From Candidatus Bathyarchaeota archaeon (GTDB taxonomy: Archaea > Thermoproteota > Bathyarchaeia > Bathyarchaeales > Bathycorpusculaceae): DNA of 7,986 nucleotides. The notes beneath the pieces are model-generated. The model was not told the DNA's origin and searched no databases. It saw only the letters and a program-made list of their open reading frames with translations. The position numbers and the translations under genes are program-made. Position 1 is the first letter of the stretch; each line of letters starts with the position of its first letter. Positions 1 to 6,838 of this stretch are shown one piece after another. Where the stretch lies: assembly GCA_030627225.1 (NCBI GenBank), contig DAOUSM010000032.1, positions 1 through 7,986 on the forward strand, read 5' to 3'.

Positions 1-1928
1 TGGAAAAAGAAAGAAAACGTTTTGAGGAAAGACTTTCTGCACTAAACACGTATGGACAGAGCTTAAACATGGTAGAGAACATGGCAGAAATTTATAAGCT
101 GACATTAGACGTTATGGAAAAAACATTGGGATTCGAATTCGCTGACATACTCATTATAAAAGGAAAAATGCTTTGCTTAGCGACTCATCGAGGATATTCA
201 AAGAATCTATCACTTAAGTTACCACTAGATGGAGATAAAGGCATAACAGTCAAGGTGGTAAGGACAGGCAAGCCTATTTTCGTTCCAGACGTAAGAAAGG
301 AAAAAGCTTATGTCAAAGGCGGAGAAGGCATACACTCCGAACTTGCAGTGCCAGTTAAAATAGGAAAAAAAGTCTTAGGCGTTTTAAATGTGGAAAGTAA
401 AAGACTTGCAGCTTTTGAGGAGGATGATAAGAAACTTCTTGAGATATTGGCTTCGCATGCTGCGATCGCCATGAGTAACCTGAGAAGACGAGACCAGCTG
501 AGAAAACTCTCTAAGAGATTAGAGTATTTAATAAAAAGCACCACGGAAATTATGCATGTCGAGGATATGCATCAAAGGCTAAAGGTAATCGCAAAAGCCA
601 TCAAAAAATTTGGCTGGAGGAGAGTTGTAATTTCCCTCAGAGACGAAAATCTTGAAGGAACAGACCTTGTCACATCAGGCCTCACAAAGGAAGAAAACAA
701 ACTTTTACTTGAAAGAAAGGCTCCAGGACATGTCTGGCGGGAACGACTAGGCCCAAAATTTGAACGATTCAAGATAAACGAGTTCTACTATCTACCTTGG
801 AGTGACCCATGGATCCGAGAATACGTCCACGGTGTTCCACCTGGAACCTCCATTGAGGAAGCAACCACGTATGCAGGAGTTCCAAGCAGGCTTTCTCCAG
901 AAAACATGGTTGACTGGCACCCTCAAGACATGCTTTATGCTCCCCTCCGCACGCCAGAAGGAAGAATAGTGGGCATCTTAAGCATAGATGACCCGTTGGA
1001 TGGTCGAAAGCCAACCGCAGAATCCCTAGGCCCTTTGGAACTTTTCTTGCATCAAGCTGCCATAGTCATTGAAAACGCTCAACTCATTGAAAGCCTGAGG
1101 GAAGCAAGGAAACAGCTTGAAGCATATGCGGGGCAGCTTGAGCAAAAAGTGGAGGAGAGAACCCGTGAGCTGAAGAAATCTCAAGAACAACTGCTTAAAG
1201 CTCAAAGACTGGCAGTGATAGGCGAAATGGCGGGCATGGTGGGTCACGACATACGTAACCCCTTAACAAGTATCGCTGGTGCCGCATACTACGTGAAAAA
1301 GCGGTTAGGTTCAAAAATAGACGGAAAAATAAAAGAAATGCTTGAACTTACAGAAAAGAACATAATATACTCGAACAAGATCATAAACGACCTTTTGGAC
1401 TACTCGAGAGAGATAAAGCTGGATTTAACAGAGAACAAGCCGAAATCAATAATAAAAGAAGCATTGTCTCTTGTTGAAATCCCGAAAAATGTTCAAATAA
1501 TAGATTTAACGGAAAACAAGCCGAAAATAAAGGTTGACGTTGAAAAAATGAAGAGAGCCTTCGTTAACATAATCAAAAACGCTGTTGAAGCCATGCCCAA
1601 AGGCGGAACGCTAACGATAAAAAGTAAGAAATTAAACGGCAACTTAGAACTTGTCTTCTCAGACACTGGAGTAGGCATGTCAAAGAAAACCATGGAGAAA
1701 CTTTGGACTCCACTTTTCACAACGAAAGCCAAGGGAATGGGATTCGGCTTGGCAATATGCAAACGCATTATAGAGGCACATGGAGGCACTATTTCCGTAA
1801 AAAGCGCCCTTAGGAAGGGCACAACTTTCACCGTAACTGTCCCAACTAAACCAAAAATAGAAGAAGGAGGTGAAAAAATATGGGTGAAACCGCTAGAATC
1901 CTCATTGTTGACGACGACGAAAACATAA
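1..1928 (+). CDS. GAF-domain sensor histidine kinase, 5'-truncated by the window edge
   Basis: Sensor kinase of a two-component system that autophosphorylates on His and passes the phosphate to the response regulator encoded next. Numbering is from the first in-window ATG at 69. A GAF domain spans about 10-135. A second, longer GAF-like domain spans about 165-335. A charged coiled coil follows at 340-385. HisKA carries the H-box GHDIRNPL (phospho-acceptor H393). HATPase_c has an N-box (N504 in IIKNAVEA), G1 (DTGVGM, 532-537) and G2 (GMGFGLA, 556-562). No membrane segment is visible, so this part looks cytoplasmic. The ATG at 69 is probably not the true start: bases 3-68 stay open in frame and read as a charged linker (EKERKRFEERLSAL) typical of the helix before a GAF domain. 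The gene therefore begins upstream, perhaps with PAS or further GAF domains. The ligand is unknown. The 3' end overlaps the regulator gene by 49 bases. Confidence 0.93.
   Translation, partial: EKERKRFEERLSALNTYGQSLNMVENMAEIYKLTLDVMEKTLGFEFADILIIKGKMLCLATHRGYSKNLSLKLPLDGDKGITVKVVRTGKPIFVPDVRKEKAYVKGGEGIHSELAVPVKIGKKVLGVLNVESKRLAAFEEDDKKLLEILASHAAIAMSNLRRRDQLRKLSKRLEYLIKSTTEIMHVEDMHQRLKVIAKAIKKFGWRRVVISLRDENLEGTDLVTSGLTKEENKLLLERKAPGHVWRERLGPKFERFKINEFYYLPWSDPWIREYVHGVPPGTSIEEATTYAGVPSRLSPENMVDWHPQDMLYAPLRTPEGRIVGILSIDDPLDGRKPTAESLGPLELFLHQAAIVIENAQLIESLREARKQLEAYAGQLEQKVEERTRELKKSQEQLLKAQRLAVIGEMAGMVGHDIRNPLTSIAGAAYYVKKRLGSKIDGKIKEMLELTEKNIIYSNKIINDLLDYSREIKLDLTENKPKSIIKEALSLVEIPKNVQIIDLTENKPKIKVDVEKMKRAFVNIIKNAVEAMPKGGTLTIKSKKLNGNLELVFSDTGVGMSKKTMEKLWTPLFTTKAKGMGFGLAICKRIIEAHGGTISVKSALRKGTTFTVTVPTKPKIEEGGEKIWVKPLESSLLTTTKT
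1866..1873 (+). promoter_or_regulatory. Strong Shine-Dalgarno site for the response regulator
   Basis: GGAGGTGA, a full match to the archaeal 16S anti-SD, lies 6 bases before the ATG at 1880 and inside the end of the kinase gene. It fixes the regulator start and supports independent ribosome loading within a shared transcript. Confidence 0.85.
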
Positions 1929-2353
1929 GAAAAGTCTTAACAACGATACTTGAGGATGAAGGGTACACTGTGGAATCTGTAGGTACAGCCAAAAAAGCAA
2001 TAGAAAGAACAAGGAAAAAATTCTACAACCTAGCCCTAATCGACATTCGACTCCCAGACATGGAAGGAATAGAACTCCTAACAAGAATGAGGGACACAAC
2101 GCCTAAGATGCGAAAAATAATCATTACCGGCTATCCAACACTGCAAAACGCAATGGAAGCCGTAAACAGGGGTGCAGACGCCTACATACTGAAGCCTTTT
2201 GACATGGAAAAAGTGCTAAAAACGATAAAAGAACAGCTTAGAAAGCAGCGGGAAGAAAAGAAATACAGCCAAGAGAAAGTTGCAGAATTCATCGAAGCAA
2301 GAGTAAGGGAACTAGAGGTAGAAGAGGAATCAACTCACAGAAGGAAGCCTTAA
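1880..2353 (+). CDS. Receiver-only (CheY-like) response regulator
   Basis: A 157-residue single-domain response regulator, the likely partner of the overlapping histidine kinase. The receiver domain covers about 5-120 and has all key residues: acidic pocket D11-D13, phospho-acceptor D55 in LIDIRLPD, switch Thr T83 in IITGYP, and K105 in LKPF. From about 120 to the end there is a highly charged Lys/Glu/Arg helical tail (KYSQEKV, then ARVRELEVEEES) and no DNA-binding or enzymatic output domain. It probably acts by protein-protein contact or as a phosphorelay intermediate, as inferred for many archaeal receiver-only proteins. The ATG at 1880 follows a strong SD. The overlap with the kinase implies co-transcription and translational coupling. 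Confidence 0.93.
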   Translation: MGETARILIVDDDENIRKVLTTILEDEGYTVESVGTAKKAIERTRKKFYNLALIDIRLPDMEGIELLTRMRDTTPKMRKIIITGYPTLQNAMEAVNRGADAYILKPFDMEKVLKTIKEQLRKQREEKKYSQEKVAEFIEARVRELEVEEESTHRRKP

Positions 2354-2413
2354 ACATCTTTCTTACCAACATTTTCAAAACCTTTTCTTCATCGTTGTCT
2401 TCTCAGATTTTTG
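2354..2413 (+). terminator. Possible T-rich termination zone after the two-component operon
   Basis: Several pyrimidine/T-rich tracts (CTTTCTT, CCTTTTCTTC, ATTTTTG) follow the regulator stop codon, in an 81-base gap between convergent genes. Archaeal termination commonly uses such U-rich tracts without a strong hairpin. Only a weak 4-bp stem (CTCA/TGAG) is seen. This is judged by composition and position only. Confidence 0.35.
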
Positions 2414-2434
2414 AGTTTATATGATAATTTTGAG

Positions 2435-3331
2435 CTAGCACTGTTGGGATAGGTTTTTGCGCATAAATTTCCAGTGATGGCCAATTTTGAAACCGAGTTT
2501 TCGTAAAAGAGTTACAGAAGGGATATTTTGTTCCGTGGTGTACAATGCCGCAGAATCCATCCCTTTCTCAAAGAGGAAGTTCATTGCGCGACGTGTAAGA
2601 GCGGATGCAAGATTTTTGCCGCGATGTTCAGGAAGGGTGGCTGCTGGACCGAGGTAGCCTCTCTTGCCACTGAAGAATTTGTTATATTTCACGTCTGGTC
2701 TCGAAACAACAACTGAAACAATTTTACTGTCAAGTTCAGCCAAGTGAATCCATTCTTCACTAAAAGAAGGACATTCAGACTTCCGTTTTTGAATAATGCC
2801 TAGTTTGACTCTTTCCCAGCCAAATCCAGCATTCACAGCTTCTACAAACTCTTTTTCCTCTCCCGGCTTCAAACTGCGGATAATCACGTCTTCTGGAACT
2901 TTTGGAAGAGGCTTTAAACCGTCAAGCTTGGCAACCATATGGTATAGTCCGCCTTCAGGCTTATAACCCCGTTCAGCCCACTCCTTGATTTTCGGGCTTC
3001 CAGCATCAACAACTGTGAAAACCGTTTCGCCCTTAACGTGTTTCTCGATTTCCCTAACCATTACCTTCTCTACAAGCTTTCGATTTGAATTTTCAGAAAC
3101 AGCAAGCCATTCAATTTCCTCACCCCAATGCCCGTTGTTGTACGCAACTGAGCCTATGATTCCGCCTTTTTCCTCAGCCACTAGAATTTTAAGGTTCCAT
3201 TCCCTAATTTGAGAGCGAAGTTTCTCCTCATCGAATGGAATAAACTCGTATGATTCCCTATTAGTTTCATTAAGCAATTTAACAAGACTTGACATGTCTT
3301 CATCGGTAAAACTTCGAATTTGAACAGTCAT
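2435..3331 (-). CDS. Tandem GNAT-family N-acetyltransferase
   Basis: A 298-residue protein made of two GNAT folds in tandem. GNAT enzymes transfer an acetyl group from acetyl-CoA to an amine; the acceptor here cannot be predicted. The C-terminal half (about 148-294) is the better conserved: the acetyl-CoA pyrophosphate loop is EHRGKNLASAL (235-245), a variant of R/Q-x-x-G-x-G/A with Asn at the second Gly position. It is followed by the helix, by LYTTEQNIPSVTLLRKLGF (263-281) with the usual Asn before a Pro/Ser turn, and by the terminal strand. The N-terminal half (1-135, starting VQIRSFTDEDMSSLVKLL) keeps the fold pattern but lacks a clear RxxGxG/A loop, so it may be structural. The ATG at 3331 has no strong SD. 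A TATA-like box about 35 bases upstream suggests a very short leader. It converges on the two-component operon and appears monocistronic. Confidence 0.87.
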   Translation of the reverse strand: MTVQIRSFTDEDMSSLVKLLNETNRESYEFIPFDEEKLRSQIREWNLKILVAEEKGGIIGSVAYNNGHWGEEIEWLAVSENSNRKLVEKVMVREIEKHVKGETVFTVVDAGSPKIKEWAERGYKPEGGLYHMVAKLDGLKPLPKVPEDVIIRSLKPGEEKEFVEAVNAGFGWERVKLGIIQKRKSECPSFSEEWIHLAELDSKIVSVVVSRPDVKYNKFFSGKRGYLGPAATLPEHRGKNLASALTRRAMNFLFEKGMDSAALYTTEQNIPSVTLLRKLGFKIGHHWKFMRKNLSQQC

Positions 3332-3360
3332 GTTTCGCCTTTAATACAAAGCCTAAAAAT

Positions 3361-3370
3361 GATAATAAAT
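3361..3370 (-). promoter_or_regulatory. TATA-like box for the GNAT gene
   Basis: The minus strand reads ATTTATTATC, preceded by a CCAAAC stretch where a BRE would lie. Its centre is about 34 bases before the ATG at 3331, predicting initiation near 3339 and a leader of about 8 bases. This is a sequence-pattern call only. Confidence 0.4.
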
Positions 3371-3504
3371 GTTTGGATTTAAACCTGAAGTTAATGGATA
3401 CCTGATGGAAACTTCAGTTCATTACTGCTTTCGATAGGGACTTAAGCGTTGTTAACGGTGTTCTGGTAACAAATATTGATGTTTTCAGCAGGCGCAGTGT
3501 CCAT

Positions 3505-3596
3505 AAGGCGTCATATGCGCCTTTCAAAAGTTTGCAGCTTAGCTGCATCCCCCACAGTTTCACGGTGGTGACTGAAGTTTTAGTTGTTTTCCTTTG
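3505..3596 (+). ncRNA. Candidate structured RNA: three consecutive hairpins and a T-rich tail
   Basis: Three stem-loops occur in 70 bases. At 3505-3523, AAGGCGT pairs with GCGCCTT (six Watson-Crick pairs plus one G-U on the plus strand), with a CATAT loop. At 3533-3547, TGCAGCTTAGCTGCA is an almost perfect palindrome. At 3555-3574, CAG and TCAC pair with GTGA and CTG around a GGTG loop, with a two-base bulge. T-rich sequence follows (GTTTTAGTTGTTTTCCTTT, 3577-3595), as expected at an RNA end read on the plus strand. The patch looks visibly richer in G+C than its surroundings, a known hallmark of structured RNA in AT-rich archaeal genomes. No known RNA family is recognised, and transcription is unproven. 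Confidence 0.3.
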
Positions 3597-3798
3597 TGTT
3601 TCTCTTATTGCTGTTCGTAATTTCGTTTCTTGCGTTCTCAAAAAGTGTAGGATGTTTTTTGTCCGCATTTTTGTCGCCAATAACATCTAGCATATTAAGT
3701 TATAATATAGTTATTTCCGAAAAGAAATATTGTAGAGTTCGACACTTGACAGCCTTTGCTATCTGCGAAAAGAGAACAATGGGTTAATGGTTTTGGCT

Positions 3799-4374
3799 TT
3801 AGCTTAACATTCCTTTCAGTTTAGGAACTATGCTTATGTTTTGTTCTCCTACGATTTGAACCTTGTTTGCCAGCTCCACAACACCTTTGAGATTAAACAT
3901 TCTGGCTAGTCCTTCGGCGTCAAACATGGACTCCATGTACTCTTTGAAGTTCCCAGAGGTTCGCTGCCCGTTATAGACTATTTCAACCAGGGAAACGGTT
4001 TTCTTACTCGCCAAAGCTGGAATAAGTGCTCTTAATTCCTTGTCCTTGCCAAGTTCTTTAGTGAGTGCTTCAACTTTTGTTATGGCTGAAACTGGAATTT
4101 CATACCATGAACCCTCAATTCCTGAAAGCGTTGGTACCCCTTTCTTGCGGAGAACAAGGGCTTCAACTTCACGGATTATCAAGAACATCAACCTCTTGTT
4201 CGTAAGGTAAATGTTTGCCATTAAACATGAAACCGGAACTTCCTTCTTTTCATGCCCTATCATTTTTTTCACTTGAACATCCTTCTTGAAGATGGTAGGA
4301 GTCAAAACGTTGTTTTCAAGCACTATGGATTCGTTTGTGTCAAGCTCTCTGTACAAGCCTACGTATCTCATCAT
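3799..4374 (-). CDS. Uncharacterised protein with PH/GRAM-like pattern
   Basis: A 191-residue protein I do not recognise as a named family. It has no signal peptide or membrane segment. The pattern in the first two thirds resembles PH/GRAM-like domains: a strand with ANIYLTNKRLMFLI (53-66), which matches the usual 'lyLTnkRliF' core, a later IPVSAITKVEAL (93-104), and another strand VSLVEIVYNG (127-136). A helical region follows (KEYMESMFDAEGLARMF, 144-160). Such domains bind lipids or proteins, but nothing shows which here. The start is one of two adjacent ATGs (4374 or 4371). There is no strong SD, and a TATA-like CTTTAATTG on the minus strand near 4406-4414 suggests a short leader. It is divergent from the ChrB-like gene and appears to be transcribed alone. 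Confidence 0.7.
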   Translation of the reverse strand: MMRYVGLYRELDTNESIVLENNVLTPTIFKKDVQVKKMIGHEKKEVPVSCLMANIYLTNKRLMFLIIREVEALVLRKKGVPTLSGIEGSWYEIPVSAITKVEALTKELGKDKELRALIPALASKKTVSLVEIVYNGQRTSGNFKEYMESMFDAEGLARMFNLKGVVELANKVQIVGEQNISIVPKLKGMLS

Positions 4375-4510
4375 ATGCTCTCACAGCCTCATATTCTACA
4401 TCGAATTCAATTAAAGGTTATGAATTCAGAAAATGTATTAATAGTAAGTCTTTTCAATTAAAACCGTTTGCTCGAAACCTGTGAAGTTAACCGTTAGAAG
4501 GTTAAAATAT
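4375..4510. promoter_or_regulatory. Divergent promoter region between the PH-like and ChrB-like genes
   Basis: This region of about 135 bases must hold promoters for both directions. Leftward, CTTTAATTG (minus strand, 4406-4414) is a TATA candidate. Rightward, TATTAATA (4436-4443) predicts initiation near 4466, and CAATTAAAAC (4456-4465) predicts it near 4486. Either would give the ChrB-like gene a short leader. I see no clear operator palindrome beyond two separate GAATTC hexamers. Confidence 0.35.
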
Positions 4511-5026
4511 ATGAAATGGGTGACCCGTGAATATGTGCATGTGGACAGAACAGCATGTCCATGGCTTATCAAAAAATTCATAGACCCACAAGCCGAATTC
4601 ATCTTTGTGCCCGCAGAGAAAATAGAAGAAGTTGTAAAAACACAAGGAGCAACATCTTTTGACGCGCCTGGAGTTAAGCTTGGACACAGAGATGGAAAAT
4701 GCAGCTTCGAAACCATAATAGAAGAATATAGGCTAAAAGACCCGGTGCTTCACGAACTCGCCAAAATCGTCCATTCCGCAGACACCCGTGACACCGAGCT
4801 GGCGCCTGAAGGAATAGGATTAAGTGCAATAATGACTGGCGCAAGATTCAACGTGAAAGACGATTTTGAAGCAGTAGAGAAAGCCGCATACATTTATGAT
4901 GCGCTTTACAGTTATTGCAAAATTAAGCTGCTCCGCGAGAAATACAAGGATGAATTAAGGAAAATGAACGGGAAACAACAGCGTGAATTCTTAAGAAAGA
5001 AAATGCAAGAAGAAACAATAAAGTAA
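4511..5026 (+). CDS. ChrB C-terminal-domain protein (chromate resistance family)
   Basis: A 171-residue protein matching the ChrB C-terminal domain. Numbered from the ATG at 4511, it shows the family opening MKWVTREYVHVDRTACPWLI (1-20) with the CPW motif (C16), then FIDPQAEFIFVP, a TSFDAPGVKLGH segment with H59, and C64 in GKCSF. H88 in KIVHSADT follows, then a terminal helix YDALYSYCK. In bacteria, ChrB proteins accompany the chromate transporter ChrA and take part in chromate-responsive resistance; many homologues are this domain alone. The reading frame is open back to a GTG at 4481, but the ATG is preferred because it matches the family N terminus and has an AGAAGG stretch upstream. The MFS gene begins 41 bases downstream, so the two probably act together. 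No ChrA is present in the window. The C terminus is Lys/Arg/Glu-rich. Confidence 0.82.
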   Translation: MKWVTREYVHVDRTACPWLIKKFIDPQAEFIFVPAEKIEEVVKTQGATSFDAPGVKLGHRDGKCSFETIIEEYRLKDPVLHELAKIVHSADTRDTELAPEGIGLSAIMTGARFNVKDDFEAVEKAAYIYDALYSYCKIKLLREKYKDELRKMNGKQQREFLRKKMQEETIK

Positions 5027-5067
5027 CATATTTTCCCTTCGTTTTTGTATTTCAAGCTGGTTTATCA

Positions 5068-6291
5068 ATGGCTTCACAGTCAAAAAACACCAGAGACATC
5101 ATCTTTTGGACACTTTGTACAATGGGACTATTCGCAATTCTAAGCTCCACCATGTCAAAAAACCCTGTTTTACCCCGTTTTGCCGAGAGCCTCCAAACCC
5201 CTGAAGGATTTTGGACAGGGTTTGTCGCTATTGCCTCTACTATTCCAGGAATACTAATCAGTCTGCCTGCCGGTTCTCTCTCGGACATTTTGGGGCGAAG
5301 AAAAGTTTTGTTGATTTCCAGCCTTATTTTTGCTTCAGCTCCCTTCTTTTATCTATTAATAAATTCTTGGTGGCAACTCATCCTAGTGCGTTTTTATCAC
5401 GGATTTGCAACTGGAATGTTTGTCCCTGTTGCTGAGGCTCTGATAGCTGAAACCTTTCCTATGAAGCGAGGAGAACGCATATCACTTTTCTCTTCCGTGA
5501 CAATTGTTGGAAGAACCATAGCACCCCTTCTCGGCGGCTTCATCTTACTTATTACAAACTACAATTTCCACCGTCTTTACCTCGCTGTTGGTATCGCCGG
5601 AGTAACAGCGTTCATCACTGCTTTACCCTTCCTACGTAAGAAGAAAATCACTGCAAAGTCTGAATATTCGAGGGGCACCACTTTAAAGGGCATTATTTAT
5701 GGATGGAAAAATGTCGCCGGAACTCACGGCGTTTTAACCGTGGGTTTGGTTGAGGCAAGTCAATACTATACTTATGGTTCTGTGGAGTTCTTCTTTGTGA
5801 AGTATATGGGGGACATTGCGGGTCTAGATCCTTTCTTGCAGGGTGTTATTATGGCTAGCCAGTTAGCGGTTGTTACACTTTTCAAGCCTTATTTTGGTAG
5901 GCTGTCAGACAGAGTTGGAAGAAGAATCCCCATAATCACAGGTTCCATAATCAGCGGCATACCGTTGGTTGTGATTCCATTTTATACACCTTTTCCAATT
6001 TTGCTGTTTCTCTCAATGATGTATGGTTTAGGATTTTCCCTAGTAACTTCTTCAACACCCGCTTTAGTCAGCGAACTCGTTCCCATGGAAGTTGTAGGCA
6101 GTGCCATGGGACTCTTAAGCACAATAATGGATGTAGGACAAACTTTGGGTCCGATAATTTGCAGTCTCATACTTGTCACAAGTTTAGGTTATGTGGGTCT
6201 ATTTTCTTCTCTAACTTTTGTATTGATGCTATCTTGCACAATGTTTGTCTTGTCTGGAATTGCTAAAGCAAGTTTAAATAATCATACATAG
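5068..6291 (+). CDS. MFS transporter, 12 TM, drug/ion efflux type
   Basis: A 407-residue integral membrane protein of normal length for a 12-helix major facilitator. The first hydrophobic helix begins near residue 11. The loop between helices 2 and 3 has motif A, GSLSDILGRRKV (69-80), repeated in the second half as GRLSDRVGRR (277-286), the usual two-fold repeat. A basic central loop (RKKKITAKSEYSRG, 190-203) separates the six-helix halves. R108 in the VRFYHG segment after helix 3 fits motif B of proton-coupled antiporters. Efflux driven by proton exchange is likely by family, but the substrate is unknown; the ChrB-like neighbour hints at an oxyanion or metal. The ATG at 5068 lacks a clear SD. 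An ACATATTT at 5028-5035 could be a TATA box, giving a short leader, so the gene may have its own promoter besides read-through. Confidence 0.9.
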   Translation: MASQSKNTRDIIFWTLCTMGLFAILSSTMSKNPVLPRFAESLQTPEGFWTGFVAIASTIPGILISLPAGSLSDILGRRKVLLISSLIFASAPFFYLLINSWWQLILVRFYHGFATGMFVPVAEALIAETFPMKRGERISLFSSVTIVGRTIAPLLGGFILLITNYNFHRLYLAVGIAGVTAFITALPFLRKKKITAKSEYSRGTTLKGIIYGWKNVAGTHGVLTVGLVEASQYYTYGSVEFFFVKYMGDIAGLDPFLQGVIMASQLAVVTLFKPYFGRLSDRVGRRIPIITGSIISGIPLVVIPFYTPFPILLFLSMMYGLGFSLVTSSTPALVSELVPMEVVGSAMGLLSTIMDVGQTLGPIICSLILVTSLGYVGLFSSLTFVLMLSCTMFVLSGIAKASLNNHT

Positions 6292-6323
6292 CAATAAGTT
6301 CTAATCTCGCACTGTTGAGTGGC

Positions 6324-6734
6324 TTAAAGGAAGATTTCCGTTAAAATCTTAATCGCCTTAATCTTGTCCACGATTTCTACATGTTCTACGATGAAAGCTG
6401 TTAATCTTGGTCTCGCGTTTTTTCCAAGTTTTAGGATTTCCTTTCCTTTATAAGATAGCAGGATTGTTTGATTGTTGTCTGCAAGCTTCTTCCCTATACT
6501 TTCTGTTTGTTTCAATACGCCCATAAGATGCATATCCCTTTTTTCAGTCTTAACTTTCTTGACGAGTTTAGAATCTCTGATTAAACGTTTCGCTATACCT
6601 AAATCGTTAATGTCAACTTTAACTCCTCTTTTGAACAGTGTTACCTCCATTTCCTCTTCATCTATCCTTGTGCTAATCGATGCGGAACCACTCGTGATAA
6701 AATTTAGAAGTTCTAAAAAAGATAGGAGTTTCAA
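6324..6734 (-). CDS. Hypothetical protein, 136 aa, TTG start
   Basis: Not recognised. The start is a TTG, supported by GGTGA (6743-6747) 8 bases upstream and by an in-frame stop (TAA, 6738-6740) that rules out a longer product. The N-terminal helix (KLLSFLELLNFITSG) leads into an alternating pattern STRIDEEEMEVTLFKRGVKVDIND (about 21-44) that looks like a beta hairpin. The rest is Lys-rich and mostly helical. There are no cysteines, signal peptide or clear membrane segment. The tail is hydrophobic (IKAIKILTEIFL). It lies 104 bases downstream of another small unknown gene on the same strand, with which it may be co-transcribed, and converges on the MFS gene. Confidence 0.65.
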   Translation of the reverse strand: MKLLSFLELLNFITSGSASISTRIDEEEMEVTLFKRGVKVDINDLGIAKRLIRDSKLVKKVKTEKRDMHLMGVLKQTESIGKKLADNNQTILLSYKGKEILKLGKNARPRLTAFIVEHVEIVDKIKAIKILTEIFL

Positions 6735-6742
6735 GGTTTATC

Positions 6743-6747
6743 TCACC
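6743..6747 (-). promoter_or_regulatory. SD site deciding a TTG start
   Basis: The minus strand reads GGTGA, complementary to the archaeal anti-SD, 8 bases before the TTG at 6734. No other plausible start lies between the upstream in-frame stop and this TTG. Confidence 0.55.
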
Positions 6748-6838
6748 ATGATTTGGTAATCCTCGTATGGAATTGTAGAGAAAATGTTACACTATCGATT
6801 ACTTGTGAATTGTTAAAATGGTTTCCAGCAGCTGCTAG

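Larger units (their letters stand above)
3332..3798. other. 467-base stretch with no convincing protein gene
   Basis: The first ~40 bases carry the GNAT promoter. Positions 3505-3596 hold three hairpins and a T-rich tail, described separately. Frames open here on both strands have poor composition: one minus frame (3414-3686) is unusually rich in Thr, Leu, Lys and Arg and poor in Gly, Asp and Glu; one plus frame (3584-3787) starts with TTG and is a run of Phe/Leu/Ser opposite A-rich DNA. On the minus strand, T-rich bits (TTCTCTTTTCG near 3770-3780 and TTTCTTTTCGG near 3718-3728) may terminate the gene ending at 3799. A TATA-like CTATATTATAA on the minus strand at 3700-3710 has no clear gene after it. 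Confidence 0.5.

Noticed and set aside
3414..3686. 90-residue frame on the minus strand after the PH-like gene
   Set aside because: Composition is Thr/Leu/Lys/Arg-rich and nearly lacks Asp, Glu and Gly. It has no SD and crosses the hairpin cluster. The TATA-like box upstream is a little too close to its ATG.
3580..3693. 37-residue minus-strand frame starting MLDVIGDKNADKKHP
   Set aside because: The composition looks coding, and the same frame continues after stops with plausible residues, which could mean a decayed gene. It is short, has no SD, and its ATG is only about 12 bases from the TATA-like box. Not enough to call a pseudogene.
3584..3787. 67-residue hydrophobic frame on the plus strand
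   Set aside because: TTG start and a Phe/Leu/Ser run that mirrors A-rich codons on the other strand; most likely a shadow.
4481..4510. GTG start extending the ChrB-like protein by 10 residues
   Set aside because: The ChrB family begins at or near MKWVTRE, which matches the ATG at 4511. The extra residues (KLTVRRLKY) lie in probable leader sequence.
2437..6317. Shared GCACTGTTG at the ends of the GNAT gene (2438-2446) and the MFS/136-aa gene junction (6309-6317)
   Set aside because: The match is only 9 bases, with no flanking similarity; expected by chance in a window of this size.
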